A DNA stretch of 64,000 nucleotides from Devosia sp. A8/3-2 (lineage in GTDB: Bacteria > Pseudomonadota > Alphaproteobacteria > Rhizobiales > Devosiaceae), in NCBI GenBank assembly GCA_025452255.1, contig CP104974.1, positions 3,016,156-3,080,155 of the forward strand. The letters run 5' to 3'. Positions within the stretch are counted from its first letter, which is position 1, and each line of letters opens with the position of its first letter. The position numbers and the translations under genes were made by a program. Below, one piece after another: positions 48,142-57,198 of this stretch. The notes beneath the pieces are model-generated. The model had not been told where the DNA came from and made no database searches. It worked only from the letters and a program-made list of their open reading frames with translations.

Positions 48142-48444
48142 TTAATGCACTGACATCTCGACAACGCCGCCGCTGGCACACCAATTTACATAGGTGCGCG
48201 CCCGGCCCCTCCCAAATCCAGTCACGGTGAGGTCGGTGCGACAGACGCCGTCGGGCAGAGTGATGGTCTTGACACAAAGAGACTCGCGCGGCGAACAGGG
48301 CTTCCCTTCAACTGTCCCACCCGTCACCCAAATCTTGCTGATTTCACCGTTACCGGTGTTCGTGATTTTCAATGTGTAGGTCGCCGCAAAGCTGGGCGTC
48401 GCTGTCAGCGCAAGTGCAAGCACGACTGCAATAATCTTATTCAT
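48142..48444 (-). CDS. Small secreted hypothetical protein
   Basis: Starts at ATG 48444 after a GGGGG ribosome-binding site (an in-frame ATG 12 bp upstream is less likely). Signal peptide MNKIIAVVLALALTATPSFAA, then YTLKITNTGNGEISKIWVTGGT and four cysteines (KPCSPRESLCVK, DGVCRTDL, VNWCASGG) suggesting two disulfides in a small beta-rich domain. 100 residues. Not recognised. Confidence 0.6.
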   Translation of the reverse strand: MNKIIAVVLALALTATPSFAATYTLKITNTGNGEISKIWVTGGTVEGKPCSPRESLCVKTITLPDGVCRTDLTVTGFGRGRARTYVNWCASGGVVEMSVH

Positions 48445-48498
48445 GATATCCCCCAAGGCAATGAAGTCAGCAGATCGTTTCGGAAGATCGCTGTCAAT

Positions 48499-48958
48499 TC
48501 AGGCGCAATGCCTTTGAACAGTTGCCGCCAGCGCCCATAAAGCACCAAGCGCATAGAACATTTCTCTGATCGGTCGTGCGACAATAAAGGCCGGACAGAG
48601 CCAGTATCTGCCTGACCGCTCAGTCATCCAGATCGAGAGGTCGGCTGTAAGGCAGCCCTCGCTACTCGCGCGAATAGCCGGAGAAGCTGAACATGTAGCA
48701 ATAGACCAAGGGCCGTGGTCGGCCCGTCTCTGGAACCACGTAAGTAAAGGCGCCATCGCAGCGATTGAATATGTTCGAGCTGGGAGATTGATCGCCAAAG
48801 GCGGTTTTGCCCATTTCGCTATCGTACGGCGTTGGCGCAACAAGGAACGCCCCCGGTTCGGCGGCGTGAGGCAAAACGACAGCCATCGCCAGAGCCCCGG
48901 CAGCGAATACCGCGACCAGCAGCCCGAGAAAGCCTGACAGTTGAAGGATCAGGCGCAA
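48499..48958 (-). CDS. Hypothetical membrane/secreted protein, paralogue of the next upstream gene
   Basis: Helix LSGFLGLLVAVFAAGALAMAVV, then APTPYDSEMGKTAFGDQSPSSNIFNRCDGAFTYV, and after restoring two bases in a GCGCGC run near 48665, SSEGCLTADLSIWMTERSGRYW. The start is uncertain (a TTG at 48958 is assumed). The motif EGC(L/I)TADLSIWM recurs in the neighbouring gene ending at 49233, so the two are related. Function unknown. Confidence 0.45.
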
Positions 48959-49232
48959 GGTCTCTGCCGCTCGACGATGTGGCGGGGCGGAGCGCCCACG
49001 ACGGGTTTGATGCTCTAAACTAGCGCCCGCCCGGCATTTGGGCAAGTTTGCGACGAGGGCCAGAGCGGTTCGGCCTTTGGAGCGGGAGTAGGTTGCGCCG
49101 GTGAACACTTTGCCTCTTGGCACAACCGTCTCAGCCCCACGACAGATCAAGGAGCCTTAGAGCGGTCGATTGGGTCTGACCCCTCCTCTCAAGAGCTTCA
49201 AGAGGGAGGGGGTTGAATCGCGTCTCTCCCGC

Positions 49233-49633
49233 CTAAAACGCGCTCTCAATCTTCTGGCTGTCGCTGGACCATTCATAGGTGCCGGATTGGTCGGTGCGGC
49301 AGTAGATGCCGGACAGCGCGACTTTCTTGTCGGGTTGGGCGACCATCCAGATCGACAGGTCGGCCGTAATGCAACCCTCGCCGGCGAAGTGCGAGGCGGC
49401 GTCGACATGCGGCAGGTGTTCTTGCGATTCGCGATAGGTGTAGGTGCGTTCTTCGTCGCCGGCGCCGAGCACCTGTCCGAGGCTGCGCAGCACGGCGGAG
49501 GTTGCGACCTCGGTCATGCCGGCGCCTTTGAGGGTCTCGACCGTTTTTGTCCTCGTGCCTATTTCTGATCGAGGGCGAGGTCGGCGTCATTGCCGTGAGG
49601 CTCACCGCCGCAGCGGCAACAAGTAATATTCAT
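49233..49633 (-). CDS. Hypothetical secreted protein
   Basis: ATG at 49633 with a signal-like LVAAAAVSLTAMTPTSPS, then (after removing an extra base in TTCGAT at 49554) IEIGTRTKTVETLKGAGMTEVATSAVLRSLGQVLGAGDEERTYTYRESQ and AGEGCITADLSIWMVAQPDKKVALSGIYCRTD. Two or three cysteines. Another small indel near 49620 is needed to join the start. Related to the gene at 48499 by the shared EGC..TADLSIWM motif. Confidence 0.5.
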
Positions 49634-49892
49634 GAAAACAACGTTGAGCACCCTCCACCGGGTCGGCCTGCAGCAAGATTGGCGCTGATTATGGCGAGAG
49701 CTTGGAGGAAATAGCGGACGCTGCGCCTGCTCTATATTCCACGCCATCAACGACATTATTCGTGCTGCCGCAGGGGGCTCCAGATGCGGCGCTGCATATT
49801 CTATTGGGCCAATCATTGTGCTTGTCGCCAAGCTCGCATTCATGCGGGCGCGAAGGCTGGCGCCCACCGGGATTGGCCTTACTGCTGGCTCC

Positions 49893-51005
49893 TCAGCCAG
49901 TCTCGCCGGGTGCCGCTGGGGCAACAGGCGCCCACGCGCTCGGGGTGACTTGCGCCTCCTCTTTCCGGCGCTCGGCCTTTTTCCGTTGGGACTTGAGATC
50001 TACGCCGAGCAATAGCAATGCCGTCAGATCGCTTTTGAGTGCCAGCTTTTCGACAAGGATGGGTCCGAACAAGCCCATAATGAATGCCGGCAGGAAGATC
50101 AGCTCAGGCGGCATGGCCGGCCAGAGTTTCTGGAACATCTCCCGCGTCGTTCCGGTGAAGATCACATGGTACAGGAAGATGGCGTAGGTGTGGGTCCCGA
50201 AATAGTACAATATTTTGGACTGGGGCTTGAGCAGGAACAGGAATAACGCGCTGCACAGCCCGATGATCACCCGATGGATATTGGCGATCGGCCGAGGCGG
50301 CTGGACCAGCCCGAGGACCAGCGCGATGTTGAAGACAAGCAGGAACGCCGGGAGCACGCCCGGGGCTACGGCCAGCCGAGCCGGCAGGTCCCCCTGCTCG
50401 CGTTGCGTCCGGCGGCGCAAATAATAGGCGAACAGGTGCCCGGCAAGAAAGAACGGCGCCAGATAGCTCCCTTGGTACATCGACATGACGTTGGGGTTCC
50501 AGCGCTGGACCGAGATAAAAAACGGCACGAAGAACACCAGCAGGATCACGGCGGCCACGTCGCTACGCCCCTTGAGCAGCAGGCTCAGGGTGAGCAGCAG
50601 CGCCGTGAGCACAAACATGGCCTGCAGGAACCAATAATGGGCGTACTGGACGAAGAAAATGGACAGGAACGGCTGCTGATCGTAATCCGCCAATGCCCGC
50701 ATGGCGTAGAAGATCGCGCTTGCCACTGCCATGGGCACGAGAAGGCGCTTCACCTTGCTGAGCACGGCCCCCTGCCACTGGCTGACGCTGACAATGACAG
50801 CGCTCAACACAAAACCGGAGATGAAGGCGAAGACGGGCATGCGCGAATTGTCGAACCCATCATTGAATATGCGCAGCGGGTGCCATTGATCCGGGCCCAA
50901 ACCGTCGGTGAGACTGGTGCCGGTGACGTGGAAGGCGACAAGCAGCAGGCAGGCTAGACCACGAATAGTTTCGACATATTCGAGCCGTCCAGATCTTACC
51001 TGCAC
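49893..51005 (-). CDS. Acyltransferase 3 family membrane protein (OafA/YrhL-like)
   Basis: Ten-helix acyltransferase modifying surface glycans or lipids. N-terminal RLEYVETIRGLACLLLVAFHVTG carries the conserved R-G-L-A..L-V..H motif; RMPVFAFISGFVLSAVIV is the second conserved block; FGTHTYAIFLYHVIFTGTTR matches the late S-Y-x-I-Y-L-x-H motif. 370 residues, intact, with a basic cytoplasmic tail (LKSQRKKAERRKEEAQ) and a Pro/Ala-rich end. Acceptor unknown. Confidence 0.85.
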   Translation of the reverse strand: MQVRSGRLEYVETIRGLACLLLVAFHVTGTSLTDGLGPDQWHPLRIFNDGFDNSRMPVFAFISGFVLSAVIVSVSQWQGAVLSKVKRLLVPMAVASAIFYAMRALADYDQQPFLSIFFVQYAHYWFLQAMFVLTALLLTLSLLLKGRSDVAAVILLVFFVPFFISVQRWNPNVMSMYQGSYLAPFFLAGHLFAYYLRRRTQREQGDLPARLAVAPGVLPAFLLVFNIALVLGLVQPPRPIANIHRVIIGLCSALFLFLLKPQSKILYYFGTHTYAIFLYHVIFTGTTREMFQKLWPAMPPELIFLPAFIMGLFGPILVEKLALKSDLTALLLLGVDLKSQRKKAERRKEEAQVTPSAWAPVAPAAPGETG

Positions 51006-51080
51006 TTCAGACCTCGCTCATCGCGGCAACCAAAGCGGGCACCAAAGGAAGGCGCGGCCGATGTGGATATCAAGATGCCG

Positions 51081-51293
51081 CTAAGCATGGCGCACCTGTG
51101 CCATTTCGGGCTCGCCAAGGACCTTTTCCAGACCCACCTCGAAACTGTTGAGAAGGTCGGCGATCTCGTCGGCTTCCTGAATGCCTAACCCGGCCAAAAT
51201 CCGGCCCCGGAAAACGGCGGGCTGACCGGTGCCGACATCATAGACGGTGTAGGTGACCTCGCATTCGGGCCGAATGTCGTATCTGCTGAACAT
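51081..51293 (-). CDS. Small hypothetical protein
   Basis: 70 residues from the ATG at 51293 behind GAGGAGAG. Sequence MFSRYDIRPECEVTYTVYDVGTGQPAVFRG followed by LGIQEADEIADLLNSFEVGLEKVLG: a beta-hairpin then a helix. Good ribosome-binding site; not recognised. Confidence 0.55.
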   Translation of the reverse strand: MFSRYDIRPECEVTYTVYDVGTGQPAVFRGRILAGLGIQEADEIADLLNSFEVGLEKVLGEPEMAQVRHA

Positions 51294-51975
51294 AGCACTC
51301 TCCTCGCATCCTGCCGCCGCCTGTTGTTGATGTTGTTTGTGTTTGACGATCGCCGTCCTTGCTGGTCCCGTCAGAATTTGTCGGTTACTTCCTCCACCGG
51401 GCATTTCGGCCCATAGGTATGCAACGCCGTGCATGCACGAGGTCTTCTTTGGCCATTGATGACAGATCAACGACGAAGCATAGCGACACCGATGCTGGTC
51501 TAGACCAAATATATCTAAACCCTGACCTGAACTCTCCATGATTAATATACGGACCTATCGGAGACAATATTTGATACTACAGACAATATTTTTAGATGAA
51601 CAAGCAAAATATTGCCGCGGAACGCTGCAGGACAATGCAGGTCAGGGATTGCTGCCCATAGAATGCGGCGCAGGAGCGCTCGATTTGGCGGGGTTTGTCG
51701 TCGCTTCCAGGCGATCAATTGATCGAAAATGGATCGGCAAAGCCGCTGCAGTTTCTTAAGACAACAGCAAGCACGCGCTCAAAAATGGCAAAGGTGAGCA
51801 GCTCGCGGCGCCACTGAGGCATTTTTCTTGTGGTTAACAGGGCAGATTCGTGCTCAATATTTGTTGAGCCCAGATGTCTGGGAACGCCCACGAGAGAATG
51901 GCCCTGATGTCACGCTCTCGGATCTGAAGAATGGCCGCATGACTGTAGCTGCCAAGCTTTGTGTCGGGGGCAGAA
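51294..51975. other. Low-GC gene-free stretch
   Basis: 680 bp with visibly higher AT content (for example 51480-51620). No gene with a ribosome-binding site, no RNA gene and no repeat was recognised. Probably promoter and spacer sequence or an eroded insertion. Confidence 0.4.
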
Positions 51976-52245
51976 ATGGCGCTCTTCAAAATACGCACAC
52001 TCGCTGGCGATCTGGTGACGGTGGAAGACGGGCGGGATCTCACCACTTTGTGCAACACGTTGCGCGACCCGGGCTATCTGCAGGTGCAACGCCGCGATTC
52101 CCACTATTCACCCTCAATGATGACCCCGGTGTCCTTCATGGCGCATGCGGTCATTTCAATTGAGTTGGCTTCGGCCGCCGGGGAGGCTGAAGGTACGCTG
52201 TCGTCCAACATCTCCTTGCTCGGGACGTATAACGGCCGGCGCTGA
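51976..52245 (+). CDS. Small hypothetical protein
   Basis: ATG at 51976 preceded by GGGGG; about 89 residues starting MALFKIRTLAGDLVTVEDGRDLTTL and containing YLQVQRRDSHYSPSMMTPVSFMAHAVISIEL. Resembles small alpha/beta phage- or plasmid-type proteins but no family is assigned. The reverse strand from 52465 is also open and protein-like (CVHDHLEQALAIAPKAP), so one of the two may be false in the overlap. Confidence 0.45.
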   Translation: MALFKIRTLAGDLVTVEDGRDLTTLCNTLRDPGYLQVQRRDSHYSPSMMTPVSFMAHAVISIELASAAGEAEGTLSSNISLLGTYNGRR

Positions 52246-52465
52246 TGGTCTGGCAGCTGCGCGGCCACCGGTCAGTTTCCAACAGCCTCAGCGTGTCGTC
52301 TTCCGGCTCGGGACGATAGGCCAGCGCGATTGCGGCTTCGACCGCAACCTCGATATGGGCCCGCAACGGCGCGGCGCCGGGCGCTTTGGGCGCAATGGCT
52401 AGCGCCTGCTCTAGATGGTCGTGGACGCATTCATAGCGGGGATCGGGGAGATTGTGCTTGAGCAT
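52151..52465 (-). CDS. Possible hypothetical protein overlapping the previous gene
   Basis: Contains YECVHDHLEQALAIAPKAPGAAPLRAHIEVAVEAAIALAYRPEPED, which reads like a small helical protein, with AATYIEAAM just before the Met. No ribosome-binding site is evident and the C-terminal part overlaps the plus-strand gene. Low confidence. Confidence 0.25.
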   Translation of the reverse strand: MLKHNLPDPRYECVHDHLEQALAIAPKAPGAAPLRAHIEVAVEAAIALAYRPEPEDDTLRLLETDRWPRSCQTISAGRYTSRARRCWTTAYLQPPRRPKPTQLK

Positions 52466-52652
52466 GGCGGCCTCGATATAGGTAGCCGCACGGACAGGTT
52501 GCCTTGATCTGGTTCCCGACCTGTCAAAATCGGCATATGGATTTTATTCAAAAACACCAATATGCGGCAGGCGGAGGGGCCGGCCCTTTCCCGTTGCCTG
52601 AAACCGGCTGGCATCGCATAGCTATCAAGACCGCAGCAATGGAGGATCGGGC

Positions 52653-53327
52653 GTGGATTTCATGCGCCTTCTCAAGTCCGTAGCGGAATTGCTCTACGAA
52701 CTCGTCACTCGGATATTGTTCTATCCCCTGACGCTGTGGCGCTGCCTCCGGCACCCGGTCCGGATGATGAGCTATGCGAGCACCGAACTGGGCGACGCCG
52801 AGGCCGAGCAATATGACGATGCGCTGAGCCCACCGATTTTCCTGCTGCTGACGCTGTTCATCGCGCATCTGATCGAGCTACGTTTCGGCGTGGCGACCAA
52901 GGTAGTGTTGCCGGATGTGTTTGCGGACGAGCGCAATCTGCTGTTCTACCGCGCCATCGCATTCAGCCTCTTTCCGCTGCTGCTGGCTCTGCAGGATGTG
53001 CGGCGGCGCGGCGCCAAGCTGACGCGCCGCACGTTGAAACCGGCCTTCTATAGCCAGTGCTACGCGGCGGCACCGTTCATTCTGTCGATTGATCTGGCCG
53101 TGATCATCGCCCAGCACGCCAATGTGACGGCTATCATCGTGGGCCTTGCAGTCTTTGCTGCGGGCCCGGTCTGGTATGTCGGCGCGGAGACCGCGTGGCT
53201 CATGCAAGACGGCCGCCTTGGCCGCCCGCGAGCACTGTTCAGCGCCATCGGCGCTATCGCGCTTGGGTTTGTTGCGGTGCTGGTCGTGCTGGTGCTGACG
53301 GCTTTGACTATTATGGCGCCGGCCTAA
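52653..53327 (+). CDS. Hypothetical multi-pass membrane protein (Yip1/permease-like)
   Basis: GTG at 52653 behind GGAGGA. 224 residues with an N-terminal amphipathic segment, then helices IFLLLTLFIAHLIEL, AIAFSLFPLLLALQD, FYSQCYAAAPFILSIDLAVII, AIIVGLAVFAAGPVWYVGAETAWL and AIGAIALGFVAVLVVLVLTALTIM. Similar proteins are annotated as permeases in Devosia relatives. Ends 4 bp into the converging siderophore ATPase gene. Confidence 0.7.
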   Translation: MDFMRLLKSVAELLYELVTRILFYPLTLWRCLRHPVRMMSYASTELGDAEAEQYDDALSPPIFLLLTLFIAHLIELRFGVATKVVLPDVFADERNLLFYRAIAFSLFPLLLALQDVRRRGAKLTRRTLKPAFYSQCYAAAPFILSIDLAVIIAQHANVTAIIVGLAVFAAGPVWYVGAETAWLMQDGRLGRPRALFSAIGAIALGFVAVLVVLVLTALTIMAPA

Positions 53328-54139
53328 GCCAGAACTTTCGCCCTGATATGGTGGCGGCCGATGGGGACGATCATGGGCGTGTCGGAGATGGGGTCGATCA
53401 CCACGCGGGAGGCCATGCCGAAGATTTCGGCGACGATGGCTTCGGTCATGACTTCGGAGGGCTTGCCCTCGGCGACGAGGCGCCCGGCTTTCATGGCGAC
53501 GATGTGATCGGCATAGCGGCAGGCCGAGTTGAGATCGTGCAGCACTACGACGACGGTGCGGCCATTGTTGCGGACCGAGTCGGTCAATAGGTCGAGGACT
53601 TCAACCCGGTGGTTGATGTCGAGGAAGGTGGTCGGCTCGTCGAGCAGCAGCAGATCGGTCTGCTGGGCCGGGGCCATGGCGATCCAGACGCGCTGGCGCT
53701 GGCCCCCGGAGAGCTCGTCGACGGGGCGGTCCGCCAGCTCGAGCGTGTCGGTGGCGCGCAGGGCCTCGGCGACGGCGGCGTCATCTTCAGGGGTCCAGCG
53801 GCGGAACCAGCCCTGATGGGGATAGCGGCCGCGACCGACCAGATCGGCAACGACGATGGCATCGGGCGCAATGGGCGATTGCGGCAGCACGCCGAGAATA
53901 GTGGCGACTTCGCGGGTCGGCATGGTGTGGATGGGCTTGCCATCGAGATAGACGGCGCCGCGCGTGGGGGCGAGCAGCCGGGCCATGCCGCGCAGTACGG
54001 TGGATTTGCCGCAGGCATTGGCGCCGACGATGACCGTGAGCTTGCCGGGCGGAATGGTCAGGTTGAAATCGGAGACGACTCGGCGGTCGCCATAGCCCAG
54101 ATCCATGCCGGCGGCGATAAATTGGTGTTCAGCGGACAT
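53324..54139 (-). CDS. Iron-siderophore ABC transporter ATP-binding protein
   Basis: FecE/FepC-type ATPase: Walker A IVGANACGKSTVLRGMARLL, LSGGQRQRVWIAMA signature, Walker B LLLLDEPTTFLDI, switch His VVVLHDLNSACRYADHI. 271 residues, intact. MAPAQQ where MALAQQ is universal is again CCTGG read as CCCGG. Last gene of a five-gene ferric-siderophore import operon. Confidence 0.93.
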   Translation of the reverse strand: MSAEHQFIAAGMDLGYGDRRVVSDFNLTIPPGKLTVIVGANACGKSTVLRGMARLLAPTRGAVYLDGKPIHTMPTREVATILGVLPQSPIAPDAIVVADLVGRGRYPHQGWFRRWTPEDDAAVAEALRATDTLELADRPVDELSGGQRQRVWIAMAPAQQTDLLLLDEPTTFLDINHRVEVLDLLTDSVRNNGRTVVVVLHDLNSACRYADHIVAMKAGRLVAEGKPSEVMTEAIVAEIFGMASRVVIDPISDTPMIVPIGRHHIRAKVLA

Positions 54140-54154
54140 ATCTGTCTCCCGGCA

Positions 54155-55209
54155 TTAGTTGACCCGCCCTGCCCGATTGGATGCGATCAGCAGCCAGAGC
54201 AGGAACAGCGCACCGAAAACGCCGGTGACGACGCCCACGGGCAATTGAATGGATGGCAATGCGTGTTGGGCGACCATGTCGGACCCCAGCATGACCAATG
54301 CGCCGACCAACGCCGCTTGCAGGAAGCCATTGCCGGCGCCGTTGAGGAGGCGGCGGGCAATCGGGCCGGCGACGAAGGCGACGAAGCCTACAGGGCCGAC
54401 AGCGGCGGTGGCGAAGGCGGCGTAGCCAACGGCGGCGAGGATCAGGCCCAGCCGGGAGAATTCGACGCGGGCGCCGAGCGCGGTGGCGGTGTCGTCGCCC
54501 AGCTGCATGGCGCCGAGCGTGCGGACCAGTGCGATGGTCATGGGGATGAGCACGACCAGCGCCATGGCCAGCGGGTAAATGTCGCTGGTATTGGCGGCGT
54601 TGAGGCTGCCGATCAGCCGGGCGAGGGCTTGCTGGACTTCAAACAGGCGGGCTCGGGTGAAGAGATAGGACATGACCGCGCCCATCATGGCGGCCATGCC
54701 GATGCCGATCAGCACCACGCGATAGGCGGTGACGCCATTGCGCCGAGCCGAGCCATAGATGGCCAGAGCGGTCAGCGCCGCGCCGGCGAAGGCGCCGACC
54801 GAGACCCAGAGCCCGGACATGCCCAGCACGATGATGCAGAACACCGCCGAGGTGCTGGCGCCGTGAGAAATGCCGATAATGTCGGGGCTGGCCAATGGGT
54901 TACGCAGCAATGTTTGGAAAATGATTCCGGACAGGGCGAAGGAGATGCCGGTGAGTACGGCCAGTACCGCACGAGGGACGCGCACATTGAGCACGATGAA
55001 ATCGACGCCCTTGTTGACCTCCCCGGTCAGGGGGAAACCAGCGAGCGCAGCACATCGAGCGGGGCGACGGAGAAGTCGCCGAGATAGAGCGCGAGCGCGA
55101 AGGCGAGGACCAGCGCGACGGCGAGGCCGAGCGTGACATCGCGGCGGCGGGTGGCGAGGCGGCCGCGGATGGAGCGGACTGTTGCGGCTGGGGTGAGTGC
55201 AACGGTCAT
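54155..55209 (-). CDS. Iron-siderophore ABC transporter permease (FecCD family, second)
   Basis: FecCD permease with about nine helices: DVTLGLAVALVLAFALALYLGDF, LNVRVPRAVLAVLTGISFALSGIIFQTLLRNPLASPDIIGISHGAST (LRNPLA.P..IG.S.GA motif), TALGARVEFSRLGLILAAVGYAAFATAAVGPVGFVAFVAGPIARRL and a C-terminal GVVTGVFGALFLLWLL. One indel near 55030 in a C run after LRSLVSP. About 351 residues. Starts with a 4-bp overlap from the first permease. Confidence 0.9.
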
Positions 55210-56237
55210 AGCGAAGCCAGCTTGCGGCGGCGCACCAGCGCGATGAAGAAGGGGGCGCCGAGAAAGGCGGTGACGATGCCGACCTGCACTTCGCCGGGTG
55301 GGGCGATGACTCGGCCCGAGACATCGGCACCCAGCAGCAGGATGGGCGCCAGCAGCATGGAATAGGGCAAGATCCAGCGGTAATTGGGGCCGGTAATGGC
55401 CCGCGCCACATGGGGCATTGTAAGGCCGACAAAGGCGATGGGGCCGGCAGCGGCGGTGGAAGCGCCGGCCGAGATGACGGCGGCGAGGCCGGCAATGGCG
55501 CGGGAGAAGCCGACGCGTTGGCCCAAAGCGCGGGCGACGTCTTCGCCCATGGACAGGCCATCGAGCAGCCTCGCCGAGGCCAGAGCAAGCACGATGCCGA
55601 CGGCAAGGAAGGGGGCGACCCGGATGACGATATCCATATTGCGGCCGGCGAGCGAGCCGACCTGCCAGAAGCGGACTTCATCGAGCGTGCGGGGGCTGGT
55701 GAGCAGGATGGCGCTGATGGTGGATTGCAACGCCGCCGTCATGGCCGCGCCGGCCGTGGCCAGCTTGATGGGCGTGGCGCCTTCGCGGCCCAGCGAGGCG
55801 ACGGCGTAGACGACCAGCATGGCAGCCCCTGCCCCGGCAAAGGCCAGCCAGACATAGAGGCTGAGCTGGCTGATGCCCGAGATTGCGACACCCAACACGA
55901 CGAATAAAGCGGCGCCGGCATGGATGCCCGGGATGGATGGGTCAGCCAGCGGATTGCGGGTGGCGCCTTGCAACACGGCGCCGGCTAGGCCCAGTGCCGC
56001 GCCGACCAGCAGGCCGACCATGGTACGCGGCAGCCGCAACTCCCAGATGATGCGATGATCGGTGGAGTCGGGATTGTAGGCGGTGAGTGCGGCCCAGACG
56101 GTGTCGAGGGTCACCGGGCGGGCACCCACGGTGATCGACAGGAAGGCGATACACAGAACGAGCGCCACAAGCCCGACGAGGCCGAGCAGGAGTGGCACGC
56201 CGCGGCGGGCGTCGAATGTCGGCGCGGGAACGGTCAT
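55206..56237 (-). CDS. Iron-siderophore ABC transporter permease (FecCD family, first)
   Basis: Start ATG 56237 overlaps the binding-protein stop (ATGA). GVPLLLGLVGLVALVLCIAFLSITVG, LRLPRTMVGLLVGAALGLAGAVLQGATRNPLADPSIPGIHAGA (the same FecCD motif), ALGQRVGFSRAIAGLAAVISAGASTAAAGPIAFVGLTMPHVAR and EVQVGIVTAFLGAPFFIALVRRRKLASL. 343 residues, intact. Confidence 0.92.
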   Translation of the reverse strand: MTVPAPTFDARRGVPLLLGLVGLVALVLCIAFLSITVGARPVTLDTVWAALTAYNPDSTDHRIIWELRLPRTMVGLLVGAALGLAGAVLQGATRNPLADPSIPGIHAGAALFVVLGVAISGISQLSLYVWLAFAGAGAAMLVVYAVASLGREGATPIKLATAGAAMTAALQSTISAILLTSPRTLDEVRFWQVGSLAGRNMDIVIRVAPFLAVGIVLALASARLLDGLSMGEDVARALGQRVGFSRAIAGLAAVISAGASTAAAGPIAFVGLTMPHVARAITGPNYRWILPYSMLLAPILLLGADVSGRVIAPPGEVQVGIVTAFLGAPFFIALVRRRKLASL

Positions 56238-57195
56238 TGCTCGGTGGTCAGGTTCTCGTCGGCGGCCGAGACCACGGCGGTGAGCTTGTCCAGCTCGCCC
56301 GCATAGGCAGTGTAATTGCGCAGCCAATAGGCCGGCCATTCGCCGATGGCGCCGGCGGCGGCGGCTTTCATGGCGGTCCGGTGGGCTTGGCTTCGGCACT
56401 GGCGCGATTGGTCGGCTTGCGATTGTCGATCAGGATGATGTCGGGCTGGTAGGTGTCGGAACGCTCCCAGCTCACCGTTTCCCAATAGCCGCTATCGGCA
56501 TTGAGCCCGGTCTTGAGGAAGCCCAGACCCCAGCGCTTGAGATCCATCAATTCGGCTGATCCTTCGGGCGCGGCGACCCACAGCCCGTCATCGCTGGCCC
56601 AGACGGCTAGTGCCGTGAGGTTTGGCTTGGCCTTTGCGGCAGCGGAGAAGGCGTCGCGGGCGCGCTCGAAATTGGTTTTGGCGGCAGCGATTTCGGGCGT
56701 CGACAGATTGGCGCCGAAGCTGGTGGCCAGCTTCTCGTATTCCTCGATGAGGCCGACGACGCTGTCGAGCTGGGCTGGACCGGTGACGGGGGCCAAAGCG
56801 CGCAACTGGCCATCCGGTCCAGTGACGGCGGGGCCGCCGCCCCATTCGCGGTCGCCCGGCCAATATTCAGCAATCACCGTGTCCGGCTGCAGGATGGCGG
56901 CTTTTTCTGATGTCGATTTCATTATAGGCGACGCCGATAATTTCTGATGCCGCTCAAATCGAGGCCCTGCAGCGCCTGGGACTCTTCGGGCTGGCTGCTG
57001 GCGATGATGCCGACCGGGCGGATGCCCAGCGGAATGAGCGCGGCGGCAGCGTCTTCGGTGGCGATGATGCGCTGGGGCACGGCATCGAGCGTGATCGTCT
57101 CGCCCGCGCCGTCGGTATAGGTCCGGGGCTCGGCTTGGGCCGCCAGCGGCGTGGCGAAAAGCGAAAGCGAGGACGGTCTTGAGCGCGTGGTGCAT
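56234..57195 (-). CDS. Iron-siderophore substrate-binding protein (first of tandem pair)
   Basis: FepB/FhuD-class binding protein. Repaired N-terminus MHHALKTVLAF..ATPLAAQAEPRTYTDGAGETITLDAVPQRIIATEDAAAALIPLGIRPVGI, then LDLSGIEIIG and NEIDIEKAAILQPDTVIAEYWPGDREW, and TYQPDIILIDNRKPTN. Breaks: TTCGAT read TTCTGAT twice (about 56909 and 56944), a shift in the signal peptide, and one near 56375. About 320 residues. A close paralogue of the next gene. Confidence 0.85.
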
Positions 57196-57198
57196 CGC

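Noticed and set aside
53609..55087. 492-codon plus-strand frame opposite the siderophore transporter genes
   Set aside because: Composition (Gly, Asp, Gln, His rich) is typical of the complement of a GC-rich permease gene; the minus-strand genes have clear motifs.
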